DNA from: Chrysogorgia sp. JL179-B06
Taxonomy: Eukaryota > Cnidaria > Anthozoa > Scleralcyonacea > Chrysogorgiidae
DNA length: 64,000 nt
Assembly (NCBI GenBank): GCA_035772405.1
Contig: JAYKKM010000498.1
Location: 1,478,501 to 1,542,500 of the forward strand
Reading direction: 5' to 3'
In this document: piece after piece, positions 33,254-45,557 of the stretch
How positions within the stretch are numbered: position 1 is the stretch's first letter
Layout: every line of letters starts with the position of its first letter
Position numbers and translations under genes: made by a program
The notes under the pieces: generated by a model
What the model was told of the DNA's origin: nothing
The model's database searches: none
Seen by the model: only the letters and a program-made list of their open reading frames with translations

Positions 33254-35160
33254 TCAGAAAATCAACTGTAATCTTCGGTTGCCAAAAGCAAAGTTATCAA
33301 TAACCTCGTCAACATCAGGCTCAATTTCCTGATGAATTTGCATGAGTGCTAGACCATTAAAACGTTCGTTGAGCATAGTGCTCCTGTTGTAGGTTTTTAA
33401 CCTACGTAAAGCTGAAATAGAGCGTTCACATTCACAGGAGGTCACAGGGAGTGTGACTAAGATTCGCAGGGCTATCTTAATATTTTCAAAGCCATCAAAA
33501 TTTAAAGCTTTAAGTGTAGAACCTTCAAAGCTTTCCCAATACTTAATCTATAGTTCTAATTCAACATCTAAGGCCAGGGGATTTGGTAGATCATCTTCAT
33601 AATAATCAATGAAGATTTAAAATTTTTGTTTCCAAGTCTGCTTACTTGACTGAGAACTATTTAACATTGCAATCATTTTAGAAGGTACAACACTTAAACC
33701 AAAGTATGCATTAGTTCTACTAAAGTCAAATATAGTTTTAAGTTCAGAGTTAAGATGGTCTATAACAGGAATTTTAATTACTCGCTTAAAGTACTGAGAA
33801 GCATCTGAGGAAGGATGGTTATCTCTGGTAGTTTGTCTCCCAGCTGTTCTTGGCTTAGACTCCGCTGTGCCAACTTTAGCAGCCAGAGCAACTGCTTCAC
33901 TGTACCAGCGATCATGGTACAAATCAATCTGGTCCCTAATCCTGATGCCCAAATTCTTAAGGGCATCAATCAGATTTGTTCCATCCATAATGTCATTGTT
34001 CTTTGCTTGGAAAAACTGAGTTACAGGCAGAGTCAAGTCGAACACATTCCTGCTGATAACAAGAGCAGCAATAAATTGAAATGAGGAAATTAATGCTAAA
34101 AAAGATGCTGCTTTAGAGGAAGTGGCTGGGTTACATTTCCCCTCAACATTTAAGCTCATTTATTTTAAAGTAAAAAAGATTGAAACAAACAATTCTTGGA
34201 ATAAATCCATGCCATTAATACGTTCAACCCATCTTGTCCGGCAAACATCTTAATTTATTTTTTTTGGATTCAGGTGAGTATTCTAAAACATTTTTCTCAA
34301 GAAGCATTTGGCAGCCTTCTGACAAGTTTTTGATCAATTCTTATGACAATTCTTTGATCTGCCCAAAAACATTTCTTATTAAAGGAACCGAACAAGAATC
34401 ACATATGGCTAAGTTTAGTCTGTGACCATAGCAATGAGTGTAGATTGCTTTGCTGTTAAGACATAAACTATGAGCTGAAAGACCATTGATGTGACCAGCA
34501 ACAGCCCCAGCTCCATCATATCCTTGGCCCCTGCAATCACTGATATTTAGAGAAAGTTCAATTATTGCATTTAAAATAAGTTTTGCAAGATCAGCACCAC
34601 ATAAACCCCATTCACAATGCAAAAATCCAACAAAATCTTCTCTAATATTTCGATTGTCATCAACAAAACGTAAAACTGGAGACATTTGCTCCTTATTTGA
34701 ACTATCTGCTGCTTCATCAGCAATGATGGCAAACAATTTGTTGCGTTTAACTTCATTGACAATATTCTTGGTTATAACTGCACCACAAGATTTGATTAGT
34801 TCATTTTGTGAGAACTTAGAGATATATGATGCATTTATTGCACAAGTTTTCATATGTTCTTCAAGAAGAGTATCACCTGCTCGAACCCTAAAATTTAGTA
34901 GCTCAACGAAATTTCCCACACCCGCTTGGGAATATGCTCCAACCTCTGGATGATATTTAGAATCATTGCGATGTCCTCTTAAAGATAAACTGCAACGACC
35001 ACGCAGCTTAATCATGTCAACAATTGAGGCAAGAATTTTCCTGTTTTTGGCAATGGGTTTTTCCTGTGTTCATCAACTATTACTTCAATTGGTTGAGTTG
35101 TTCCAGCTAATTGACCAAGAGCATTTGTAAGTAACGAATATGTGCAAACCTGATTTTGAT
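33254..35160 (-). pseudogene. hAT-like transposase (DUF4371/hATC type), decayed
   Basis: From 35160 down: a frame change near 35030 precedes KILASIVDMIKLRGRCSLSL. A long open stretch (35015-34341) follows with FAIIADEAADSSNKEQ, CRGQGYDGAGAVAGH and HCYGHRLNLA, the hAT catalytic-region blocks. 34340-34160 has VCRTRWVERINGMD and a TAA before MSLNVEGK. 34159-33617 continues the helical region, a TAG lies near 33565, and 33445-33254 is the hATC dimerisation motif (CECERSISALRRLKTYNRST). Similar proteins are the ZMYM1/TTF-type hAT family. Two or more stops and shifts mark it dead; terminal repeats not found. Confidence 0.82.
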
Positions 35161-35175
35161 CCAGCCTTACCCAGG

Positions 35176-35290
35176 TAAAAAAAACCCGGGATCCCGGGCG
35201 GGATACCCGTGATCCCGGGTGGGACAGTTGGGATCCCGGGCGGGATCCCAGCCCCAAGATATAGGGTGGAGATCCTGGGCTGGATTTGAC
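35176..35290. repeat. GC-rich array of overlapping CCCGGGATCCCGGG-like palindromes
   Basis: Repeated GGGATCCCGGGCGGGAT and variants (ATCCCGGGTGGGA, GATCCTGGGCTGG) over about 115 bp, in a window that is about 64% AT. Lies directly upstream of the hAT reading frame. It could be a simple-sequence expansion or a small GC-rich repeat element. The ORF over it (PGSRVSRPGS) is a translation of the repeat. Confidence 0.8.
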
Positions 35291-36060
35291 GCAGCACATT
35301 TGCTCTTATTTATGGTAACACTAAACAGGTATACTTGAATAATAATAATTTATTAACAGTGTACCAGTATCCACTGGTGGCTCTTCACTTGTTAAAAATT
35401 ACAGCTACAATATTTACAGGTGCAATGAACAACACCTATTTACATATTTAGCAGTAATATATTTACAAGTACTGTACATTATAATAACCAAATAATGTAA
35501 CAAACACAACTGTGATAATATCATGGCTACCTCGAAATCCTTTTTTTTACAAGGGACGATTAATCTCTAAATAACCTGATCAATCACTTGCATAAAACAT
35601 TATAGGTACGATTAGTAACCAATCATTTTAAACCTAATGTTTACGCAAAAGACCTGTTTTATTTTACTCAAATTGCACTACCAGTACCAAATACGCTACT
35701 CATCCAGCTTATATGCTAAACTACTCTAAAACATTTCAATAGAATAACCAACAAAGACATGAAGTGAACCATTATCAAATTCCCAATAACCATTAATGGC
35801 AACTCACAAAGTTTTATTCCATTTGAACTTGTTGAATCGGCTAAAAGCATTCCTATTTCCTATGGTCTCGGTAGCCATAATATTACAAAGTGATGGCATG
35901 GCATTACGTTGATCAGTGATTAGTCCTTCGGGACTTTTACAAAACCTCCCTTGGCTTTCGGGTACATTTAATCACTACTCAAGTACTCAACCACAATGCC
36001 ATGCTATTACTTTACTTACACTTGTGTTGAATTGATAAACAGTCAACATAATGAATCAAT
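35291..36060. other. No gene recognised
   Basis: AT-rich; no exon or element ends seen. Confidence 0.4.
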
Positions 36061-36063
36061 CCA

Positions 36064-38030
36064 TAATTTAATTTCGTTCCACCATATTAGGGAATTTACT
36101 GATAAAAATCTCCTTTCTTCCTGACACTTCAACTTTAATACAAATGTTGTTAATCTGTTCCAACTTTACTGCACAAATGTTGTTTGAAGTTTCAACTTGT
36201 GAAACATGTTTGGCCAGCTTTAATCCACTATAGTGCATTATGTGCCCAGAAATGGTTATGTATTTCTTCACAATGGCCACAATTATACCGTTGTACTCCA
36301 CATAACAGCAAACATCTCCGAAATGGGCATTACCACTGCTATCATAGTATTCGACTGTATATGTGCAAGTTGTTTTTGCTCTCTTGTACAGATTGCATGT
36401 AACAATTTGTTTCTTCATCCTCACACGATGATAAATGTCACATTTAGCAGTATCTGGGAGGAGGGGCAACCCTCTGCATGAGAGAAACATGTTGAATGCA
36501 TCCACAAAATCTTTTGGCAAATGTTGCAGCTTTGGTTTGCCAAGAAGGAAATATCCCTTTTGGCATTGAAAGCCTGCAGCCTCGCTGGAAAGCAAAAGAA
36601 ACGAATATATATGAAATATATATAAGTGAAATTATGACCATGAAATAGTGACTGTCCTAGCTATCAATCATTAACTCGTTACTCCCCAAAGACCAGCCTT
36701 AGATGGCCTCTTCCCTCTGCTGAATAAAATAATCTGACGTAATAGTCAGAATAAAATAATAAAGGCGGTCATAGGCAGGAATGGGTTAACCAGTTGAGGA
36801 GATTTTTTAACACATTGTCGCCCTGTAAGCCCGAGCAGCTTACCTGTGTTGTCCTGATAACCTCTTTACAAATTCCATAACTTGGACTGAATTGATGGAG
36901 GGATTGAGTTTCACCAGCACTGATGGGAGATTTCTCACAGTAGATAGTGTGAATGCAACCTGGAGACATTTTTCTTGCAATTAATAATAGGAAAACTAAC
37001 TGGAAACTCTCCAAAACAAACAATACAGTGTTACAGAATTGTTACTATAAAATGTACTAATTGTTACTATAAAGTGTAGCTAAAATAATACAGTCAAGTA
37101 CACACCTGTTCTGCAATGTTTCTTGTTCCATAAATCATGTTGGTTAGGCAGCCATTCATGGTTTCAAACCCAAAACAAGAGTAAACCCATAGGGGTCCAT
37201 AGAGCCGTACAAAATAAGCAAAATGGAGTAGCTGATGTACATTCGTAGTCATTGCCTTTTTACCTATTGAAATAAAAAAATAGAATAATACAAATAAAAC
37301 AAGATTAATTGAAATTAATTGAATTGAGAAGCATGGGCTATATACTTTTTAAACCACTGCCTAATTGAAGGAAGTAATAACTAATAAGTATACTTACCAT
37401 AAAAAACAGCATACTCCTTGCAAAAAATGTTAAGCAAATTTTCGGCTTCTGTCAGATCAGTTTGAGTGATATTATCACTCACAAGTAGAGCCATTGCTGA
37501 AACTAACAACGAGTAGTGTTGCAGAAGTTGTAGGTTAAGGATTCCTGTCAGCACTGGTATTGAAAAATAGAGCAACCAAGCTCTGAATTCTGTCGCTGAA
37601 AGCAACAAACAAATAAATGTATTTTTCCCATCGTGCACCCTGGTCAATGTGAGTAATTTATGCTCATTTGCACACGCTGGTAGCTGCCAGTCAATCATAT
37701 ATGTTTGCAGGACACAGAGGACACAAGTCAAAGTGCTGGAGTGTACAGATTAGCAAAGAAACTCTGCTCTTGTGAGTGAGTACTCTGTGTGTCATTGCAG
37801 GATTTATGATTTATTAAAGTTTTGGTTTAACCATTGGAAAAGGTGTAATCATGGCGATTTGGAGAAAGCTGCTGTTTTATATATAGTGCCAGTAACTCAT
37901 TACAAGATAAAACCAAAGGTACATATACCTTTCCAGTTAGCTCTGTCAGAGAGAGGCCTTGGTCTTCGTGCTACCATATCAGGCACTTGAATTGATGTCA
38001 GTCGTTTATCTAAAGCAGCAACCTTTGTAA
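36064..38030 (-). pseudogene. Second EnSpm-like transposase remnant, C-terminal part
   Basis: Minus-strand pieces in protein order. About 38020-37920 encodes VAALDKRLTSIQVPDMVARR and RPLSDRANWKG. About 37600-37400 has EFRAWLLYFSIPVLTGIL. About 37265-37105 has MTTNVHQLLHFAYFVRLYG and YGTRNIAEQ; about 36980-36843 has MSPGCIHTIYC and ends at a GTAAGC donor. 36595-36064 is the C-terminal region ending PNMVERN. The same blocks occur in the intact gene at 28967-31009, but sequence differs, so it is another family. The N-terminal half is missing here. Confidence 0.65.
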
Positions 38031-38099
38031 CAAAAAAAAAAATCGAAAGGGAAAATCATTAAATTAGATTGAAGTATACATACAATTTCCTGTAAGTAA

Positions 38100-38420
38100 C
38101 AATATTTATAAAATAACAGCTATGCTACGCAAGCTCTGATTGGTCAATACCCGTGTTTGGATCAGGCCATCCAAACACGGAAATTTCCTGCCAAAAGTTT
38201 ACTCAAGTTTGTGTTGCTCGTTCGTTCGTATTATCCCCTCGCCCGGCGCGCTGGCCGAAGGCCTGAGGGCGAGGGTGCTAATATCGACCGGCGTTTAGTC
38301 CCTTATCATGACGGGGATGCAAGGGATGGGCAGAGTAGAATCGAGTTTGTTTGTTTTTATATATGCATCAACGGCCGGAGGATGCGCGGCATCGGGAAAT
38401 GTGGCCCTGGTAACTAGATA
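38100..38420. repeat. GC-rich repeat segment with hairpins
   Basis: CCCGTGTTTGGAT and ATCCAAACACGG form a 12-bp stem with a 6-base loop (38150-38181). Then CCCTCGCCC ... GGGCGAGGG forms a larger stem enclosing GGCCGAAGGCC (38236-38276). An 86-codon ORF overlaps it without recognisable domains. Probably part of an uncharacterised dispersed element. Confidence 0.5.
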
Positions 38421-38609
38421 TGGTAAATAATAAATATCTGCATTTGAATTCGTGTTTTGTCGGGTTATACGGTGAATGAAGATTTGAGTTCAAAAAGATC
38501 GTGAAAAAGCAGTGAAAATGAAATATAGTCGTCCGAAGATGTCAAGTTCGTAAATCAAGTTCGTAAATCAAGTTTTTCATACGTGGCGTCAAAACTGGGT
38601 AAACCCATT

Positions 38610-38940
38610 TTCGGTTTTTTAAACGTGTTAGTCTGTTACAAAGATAGTTTGGAAAACATGTCCGAGTATGTTATTCAGGCTTTTATTTGATGTGTAGCAT
38701 GATTTTCTTGCGTTAGTAGTTCAAAAGATATCGTCGTCTGAATATCTAAAATATTTATACGGAGTTTGTCAATCCAATCCAAGCGTCGTCGCTTTTTTCA
38801 AGCTGTTAGGTATCAGTTACAAAAATATTTTTGTAGGTATGTCAGAGGCTGTTAATCAAGCTTTCATTAGATATGTAGAATGAGTTCTTAGAGTTAGTAC
38901 TTCAAAAGATATTGTGGTCAGAACATTTCACTTTTGGCAT
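38610..38940. repeat. Dispersed repeat; inverted relative of 62815-63051
   Basis: Contains two diverged tandem halves (TCAAAAGATATCGTCGTCTG and TCAAAAGATATTGTGGTCAG). Its reverse complement matches 62815-63051 closely, including TAATGAAAGCTTGATTAACA. This copy has no Harbinger insertion at the TAA where 63051 does. Confidence 0.7.
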
Positions 38941-39308
38941 GTCGTCATGGCAACCGAAATTTAAAATTATTATAACATCAACCCAAGTCAGTTTTACGGT
39001 TAGGATTTGCGTTAGGATTAGTATTAGTATTTGACATTTACTAAAGAATGGCATTTTAAGGAAAGGAGATTTTTTGGTCTTGTTTGTTTTGGGTATTATT
39101 TGTTTCAGCCTTTTCATTGTTTCAGGTTACTGGTTGTTTTGGCTATTTGTTCTTTCAGGCTATTTGCACTTTCCAGCTATTTGCACTTTCCAGCTTGTTG
39201 GAATTATTTCAGCTATTATTATTATTAGGGTATTGGTTGTTTCTATTGTTTGTTTTGGGTTATTGGTTGTTTCAGGAATTCAGGCTATTTAACAAAGAAT
39301 TACCCCTT

Positions 39309-40850
39309 CCTAGGATAGGATTGTCAGAAATAATGTTACTTAGTCCCACTAATTTACAGGGCCGCAAGTTATGTTGCACGAAATGTTCTCACATACATTT
39401 TAATGGCAATTTACAATTACAACCAGAACAACCAAATGATAAGGAGCTACTCGGTGAATATCCGCCCATGGATGAAGATGATCAGGAGGAAAACTTGTCT
39501 GAAGAAGAGGAAAATTATGTTGAAACTTTTAATTTAGATTCTTTGATCATGAAGTTTAAGTCCTGCTGCAGTTCCCTTTTCTGCAATTGAAAGTGTCACT
39601 CTTCAGCACTTAAGCATATGTTGCATGATGTTGACACAACGTTAGCTGATGTTCAACACCTTTGCACAAAGTTTTCATAATTTCAAAACCCATATTTAGG
39701 TATTGAAACCCCAAAGCAACAAATGGATTACATGATTGATAATTTAATGTTGGGTCCTCCATTAGAGATTACTTTCACTACCAGAATAGACCAGGTATTC
39801 GACAGAGTTACTGAGGGAATGGTTCCAAAGATTGTCACAGAAACCTTTCAATACATTCCAGTACTCGAAGTACTTAACCTAGTTTTAAAACCAGTTGTGC
39901 AAGATCTCATTGACGAAGAACTAACATTACAACCTGGTTACCAGTATAAACAGCAGTATTCACAGCAGTATAAACAACATGCAATTTTTAAAACCCTTCC
40001 CAATGCACTGCTGCTTCAACTTTTCTATGATGTTGAAGTTGAAAATCCTCTTGGTAGCAAGGTATCCATAAACTTGCCTTTTCTACTACTCTATCCAAAA
40101 TCTACCATTTAATTTAAATTCTTCCATGAACAGCATATTTGTTCTAGCTGTTTGCCATACTTCACATAAATAAATATGGCTTTCAGCCAATCCTTGATCC
40201 CTTCGGCAAGGAGGTAAAACAACTAGAAAGTGTTATTCTACATTGGTATGATAGAATTTGTCAAGTTCATGGAACGTTGGTCTCCCACAATGCAGATTCT
40301 TTAGCAGCACATGCATTGCCAGCTTTCATGAGTCCATCAGCAAATATGCTCTGCATGTTATGCAAGGCATCATGTGAAGAAATTCAAATCCATTTCGAGG
40401 AAAGTGATTTTGAGATGCGTGAAATTGATGATCATGATGATTCTGTGGAAGCAAACTTTTTTAGACGTAATGGAGATCCTGTGACTGGCATCTGACAATC
40501 ATGTCCCTTGAACCATCTGCAGAACTTCCATTGTGTAACAAACTATAATTTGGATGTAATGCATGACATGCTTGAAGGAGTTTGGCCAAGTCAGTTTTGG
40601 CCTACGAAGTCAAATTACTGTTGAACCAGTTCATATTTGCTGATGAACTCATCACCTTGGCAGAGTTATACCAACACAAAATCTTTTGACTATTCTTTTA
40701 ATGATAAGAATAAACCATCTGCTTTGGCATCTGATCGATTGCATAAATCTTCTGACCATAAATTAGGGGAAAAGGCAGCACAGATGTGGTGTCTTGTTCG
40801 AATGCTTCCATTCTCTCATTGGAGGTTGCATTCCAGAAGGCAATATTCAC
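39309..40850 (+). pseudogene. Third EnSpm-like transposase remnant, N-terminal part
   Basis: Plus-strand pieces: KLCCTKCSHIHF and an acidic stretch (39360-39540); FQYIPVLEVLNLVLKP and YDVEVENPLGSK (39840-40060). Then ADSLAAHALPAFM and MLCMLCKASCEE (40285-40380), and NYNLDVMHDMLEGVW (40538-40583) after a TGA at 40493. SALASDRLHKSSDHKLG (40706-40770) follows after another shift. This is the first half of a TNPD-type transposase as often seen in invertebrate genomes. It has frame breaks, and no C-terminal half follows. Confidence 0.65.
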
Positions 40851-40859
40851 TATAATTTA

Positions 40860-41984
40860 CTGCTTTTACTGCTTCGTTGTAGCTCATCTTCCTCCAGTTG
40901 TTTAACCGTTTCTTGTTTAACGCCTGTATGCACCAACGATTCGTACAACCCAGTTTCAAATACCTAACCGATAAATAAAAAGCCTGGTAAATAAAACTAA
41001 CTCTTATATATGATGATATTAAAGTATTTGTATAATTGGAGTGGCTATAGCACGTAGAAATATTGACAATTTTTAAAGACTTCAAGTTAGTTAATGTTAA
41101 TATATAAGGTTCAAGTAACTAACTTACCATTGCCATAGATTCCATCCTTCAAATTATTGATAAATATTGTCGACGAACGTAAAATTAAGAGCCTGTCTGC
41201 AGTCTGCTCGCTGTAAAATTTGAAAGCACTGCATCTTTAGAAATCGAAAGGATGTGGCAAACGAGGCCAAGGCCCCATGTCCGAAGGCGCAAGAATCGTG
41301 TACCACGTGATTGGTAAAAACCGGAAATGGCCACCGGAATTTAAAAAAGAAAAAAGACTCGTAAATAAATACAGGATTTAAAAAATATGAAGCTAACAAT
41401 AATATAACATAGTTATGAAAGTTTATCATTCTTTCTTAAATACATGGATAGGTAGCCTGCAAAACTTACCTCTCATTGCTGGAAGCGAGAGTCTTCCACG
41501 GGCGGAGGGGGTCTGACCTAATAGGAATAACCCTAAAGCAGGGTAAATTTCTCGTTTTTGGCATGTTTTAACAAGGTTAGGTTGTGAAAAATTTCATTTG
41601 GCTTATTCCTATTTTTGGCTTTTTTGCAAAAAAATGGAAATACATCGGTCTTCGCACCATATTTCAGTTTTCCATTGGTCAAAATTTGCTTTTTTGCTTA
41701 CGCAGACTCAATAATCTCGGTGTAAAGGTTATGAGAGTCGCGCCTGTAGGATCACTATCAACCAATCAGAGACGAATCCTAAATTTAGAACATAGTCAAT
41801 CGTGCTACTGTCTTCGCAGAGGTCTGATCGGTTTTTCAACCAATCATAATTCAAGAATTTTGATCCGCTAAAAAGTTCAAGGTATTGGAAGTTGGAAACG
41901 GTATAAAACTAACCTAAATAGTTAATAGTATAAACTCGCTATTCAACTACTAAAACTAATCCAGCTTATTTATCAATGTATAAC
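40860..41984. other. No gene recognised
   Basis: AT-rich with short ORFs. 41470-41530 is GC-richer (GGCGGAGGGGGTCTGACC) but nothing is identifiable. Confidence 0.35.
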
Positions 41985-42590
41985 AAAGTGAAAAGGTGGT
42001 AAACTGCCAAGAATTTAGTGACGAAATACTGACGTTTCGAGCGGAGCCCTTCGTCAGAGTAAGACGAGATAAAATAAAATAAATAGGGCTTATATATATA
42101 TATATATACCAAAAGGGTGGGAGATAAACAAACTAATAATTAATGAGATGCGAAAAGTTAAATCATTTGCTATTTTTACAGTCGATCAGCAAACAGACTG
42201 AGGGGGAGGGAGAAATGACAGGTCCAATATTCAAGGGATTAGGCGATATTAAAGCAGTAAGAAACAAAAACTTGAAAAAGAATGAAAGTGCTATAAGCTA
42301 ATAATAAAAAAGTTCCAAGCAAACTAAAATAACAAAAAACCTGTAGGAAATTAAATAAAAGAAAAACGTTCGTTAAGACCAAGAGGATGTGTATTGCCAA
42401 GTTTAAAAATAGGTCCGCAATGCGAACATGTGGGGTACCGACCGCATGGAACATTAATGCCTGGGTCAGCCTTGTCAATGAGTAATGAGCATGGGATTGG
42501 GGTGTGACCAAAACTGAAATATCCAAATCTGTAAGCTGGGGCATTTATCTCCACTATGGAATCACTGCCATGGAGGACTGCCATGGAGGC
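41985..42590 (-). pseudogene. Penelope-like retroelement, 3' fragment
   Basis: Minus-strand 42584-42351 encodes GINVPCGRYPTCSHCGPIF, resembling the cysteine-bearing region after the RT of Penelope-like elements (PC ... C..C). Downstream on the same strand lies the conserved tail CTGACGAAGGGCTCCGCTCG, then GGCAGTTTACCACC. A similar tail occurs at 51990-52140. No RT core or GIY-YIG domain is present, so identification rests on the tail and the short Cys motif. Confidence 0.5.
42027..42061 (-). ncRNA. Candidate minimal hammerhead ribozyme
   Basis: Minus strand reads TACT-CTGACGA-AGGGCTCCGCTC-GAAA-CGTC-AGTA. CTGACGA and GAAA match the hammerhead core, GGGC/GCTC can form stem II, and flanking TACT/AGTA form stem I after the GTC cleavage triplet. 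Stem III is only the self-complementary ACGT, as reported for dimer-acting hammerheads of Penelope-like elements. Activity not tested; the A before GGGC is a slight deviation. Confidence 0.55.
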
Positions 42591-42612
42591 TCTTTATCAT
42601 TATATTGATGTG

Positions 42613-43360
42613 GTGCCTTTAAAGTCTCTGAAATGAAAATTCGCTTTAGTTTTTTTTTACTGTATTTGAAAGAACACTTAAAATAATGAAAAATGGCTTT
42701 TTATGTTTAATTATTACGCTTTATATAATTTGATTTGTGACGTCACAATATGGACAGCATAAAAACAAAACTGAAAATCAGGCATATCTTCAGACTGGTT
42801 CAACTAAATAGATTTAAACCTAGCTGACTTGCTCAGTCAAGAAAACTAAACATTGTCATGGTTCTAATGTGGTTGTTATGGTAACAGATTAGTTTCCAGA
42901 TTACTCTCTTCCTTTATAACAATTCTTTGTTTTCAACCACATTTGCAGCAACTTATTTAGTTTTAGGAAGTTGACATCCTTTTCTCATGATTTCCAATGT
43001 AACAATACCGTTTAAAACAATAAAACAGTAACTGCAACGACAAAAAGTAGAAAACTTTGTTTCTATACAAAGTAGTGGCCTGGGAACAAAATCTGTTACC
43101 ATGGGAACCTAATAACAACAATCTCAATGCAGAGTCTTGTTGACTCAGTAAGTCTACATGGTTTGGTTTATTTTGGTTTCGTATTTTATTTTATTTGGTT
43201 TGAGCCGGTTTAGTCAAACCAATCCAAAGATATGCCTGATTTTGAGTTTTGATGTAATGCTGTGTCCATGTTGTTACCACAGCTCAAGTTACATGAAATG
43301 TATGTAATAACTTGAGAATGGCATAAGATACGATAGTTGTGTAAAAGCTATTTTTCATTA
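42613..43360. repeat. Inverted-repeat element (MITE-like)
   Basis: AAAATCAGGCATATCTT near 42774 is mirrored by AAAGATATGCCTGATTTTGA near 43225, and TGGACAGCAT by ATGCTGTGTCCA. Outer arms (GAAAATTCGC, AATGAAAAATGGCTTTT) are mirrored weakly by AAAAGCTATTTTTCATTATT at 43346. It starts TTAAAGTCTCTGAAATG, so it may belong to the TTAA MITEs, but the right end is eroded. Confidence 0.6.
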
Positions 43361-43364
43361 TTAT

Positions 43365-44527
43365 TGTTGGTAAGCTAACAGCAGATTTAACTAAATCAGC
43401 AGAGAATTAATACATTTGTAAAATCAATTTTTAATACAAACATAGGTTCCATTATTACATGTCATGGATAATTCATCGATTAATGATTCACTGTAGGTTA
43501 AGACACAAGTTTTCTCATTTATAATACAATGTTAGGAACATTGTTAGAACTGTCAACAACAAAACATTTTCACAAAAACTTGAATACAAGTACTGCAGAG
43601 AAGAACCATATGATATTATCTTAATGATGTTCATAATCTTGGCACAAATTATTACTTGAGAGCTTTGACCATCTTGAAATAATAGTCTGACATTGTGAAC
43701 ACTGAAACAATCAATTGTAAACAAGCAACATTCATAGTTGGTTTATAAACCAAAAAATAAGTTTGTAAATGCATTTTTAGACAAACATATAAGGGCCAGC
43801 AGCATAGTTAACAACAAAAAATCTTTATTTACTGAACCTTTAATTGCAACCATACAAACAATTCACATGAAACAAAATATTGTTCAAGCCAGACGAATTC
43901 CAATTATAAATATGTTTACCGGTAATGTATTTAACGATCAATGACTTTGCTATACACTGTTTACCAGCATTATCGCCTAACTTAGACTGACTTCCTCACC
44001 TGAAACAGATGGATATATTGTACTGTACAATGTACATTTGAATTTGAGGAATAAATATAAAACAAAAACAGCCACAGACAGTATAAACATAGCTACTCAG
44101 AGGAGCGAAGCTAAGCACATCAATTTATGATCAAATAAATACCTACAGAAATACCTGAAAACGAGAAAGATACAACTTACATTTAATGTAAACTACACAA
44201 GTTAAAGAAAGACAAGACGTTTTGAGGGTTGTCGAAAACTTCTCCGAAAGCCAAAAACGCACAGTCTCGATCAGGCTATTAAGCCAAAAACCATAACGCA
44301 CTCTATCAGACACCACGAAGATCATGAGCATTCCCGACTTACACGACCCGACCTTTGTACGTTGTACTTGTCGACAAGTTAAGGTTTTTCGAGATTTGCT
44401 ACCGTAGTTTGTACACACAAGAATCCTTCGATGATCGATATTTATGCTCTAACGATGGAGATGACAGGGAGACGACATCTTCCGACGAATTCCGAATTAG
44501 CATCTGAGTTGCACAGTTGTAATTTCG
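43365..44527. other. No gene recognised
   Basis: AT-rich to 44120; 44140-44500 has a more balanced base composition and a 91-codon minus ORF of unknown nature. Confidence 0.35.
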
Positions 44528-44788
44528 ATGTTGAACCCCTACCTACCTCAAGGCCGTGACTATATGGGTACCGCTGACCGCGGTGCAATTCGCCCCATAA
44601 CCTTAAGCAAACCGTCCACTAGTAACCAAGGAAACAAATCGAAAAGTCATTATGACTCGTCACGAAAATTTAAGTCGGAGTGGCAAAACAAATTTCATTG
44701 TGTCCAAAAGGCAAAATATAGTTCGGAAGATGCCTACTGCTCGCTATGCCGAACAAATATTACCCCACGATTATTTATGATTATTTAA
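44528..44788 (+). CDS. Zinc-finger-like exon, possibly hAT N-terminus
   Basis: ORF with SSRKFKSEWQNKFHC and YCSLCRTNIT. The W-x(n)-C-x2-C order resembles BED or TTF-type zinc fingers at the start of hAT transposases. The histidine half is missing because the frame ends where the dispersed repeat at 44787 begins. Probably a truncated transposase start. Confidence 0.3.
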   Translation: MLNPYLPQGRDYMGTADRGAIRPITLSKPSTSNQGNKSKSHYDSSRKFKSEWQNKFHCVQKAKYSSEDAYCSLCRTNITPRLFMII

Positions 44789-45017
44789 ACAACACGGTTG
44801 AGCGATTAAACCCAAACGATTCTATTGGATGATTGCTTCATTATACCAAAATACAATGCTAGGTTCAGTGACCATGCACAAAATTGCATAAAGACGAACA
44901 AAAAGATAGCTGAGTTTCCAGACCATATCTCGATTGACTATGATCACACGCACAAACTTGTATTCAGATCGGTTATATTTTTCTTATTAAAACATCTGTA
45001 AAAAGGACCTACAATAA
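44787..45017 (+). repeat. ~225-bp dispersed repeat, left copy
   Basis: Over 95% identical by eye and in the same orientation to 54738-54966, starting ACACGGTTGAGCG and ending AAAAAGGACCTACAATA. The two copies bracket the IS3-like element at unequal distances, so they are independent insertions rather than its target duplication. Confidence 0.85.
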
Positions 45018-45551
45018 TGATTTTTTCATTGACCAAGTCTATCATATTGAAATAATGATCGTTATCATAGTACCACCTTGTCTTTAGTCTATAAATTATA
45101 AGCACTTTAATCTGCATCGCACACATCGGTCAATTTGTGCATGTGTTTGACCACACGCATACCAATTTCCATATTGAGAAGTCTGGTGGTACACATTGCA
45201 ATCTGTCTTGAAACCTGTTTTGCAATAGCGTTGCCACACAGGTTTCACAAGTCTTAACTAAAATACGCACCATGGTTTTTCTTCCTCTCTTCCACCTTTT
45301 CAGATGGTTTTCTTTGTGTTCTCCTTGTTTTTATTCCCTGTAGTAGAGAAAATGAACTTGAGAATCATCAAATAATTATAGGCTGATTTAGTTCATAGTT
45401 TATATAGTTTTATACATTCCTTTATTTGTATCTATTTCCATTTTTGTAATTGGCAGGTTACAAATATAGGAAATCAATTCTAAAAAATAAAGACTACATG
45501 TACTTTATTTTATTTTCACCAGAAAACATTGAACATTTAAACTTTCAGCAT
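45018..45551. other. No gene recognised
   Basis: AT-rich flank of the IS3-like element; no features seen. Confidence 0.4.
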
Positions 45552-45557
45552 CATTTG

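Noticed and set aside
35085..35299. ORFs rich in PGSR or PPGI over 35085-35299
   Set aside because: They translate the GC-rich palindromic array and change frame freely.
38157..38417. 86-codon ORF in the GC-rich segment
   Set aside because: Overlaps two strong hairpins and shows no recognisable domain.
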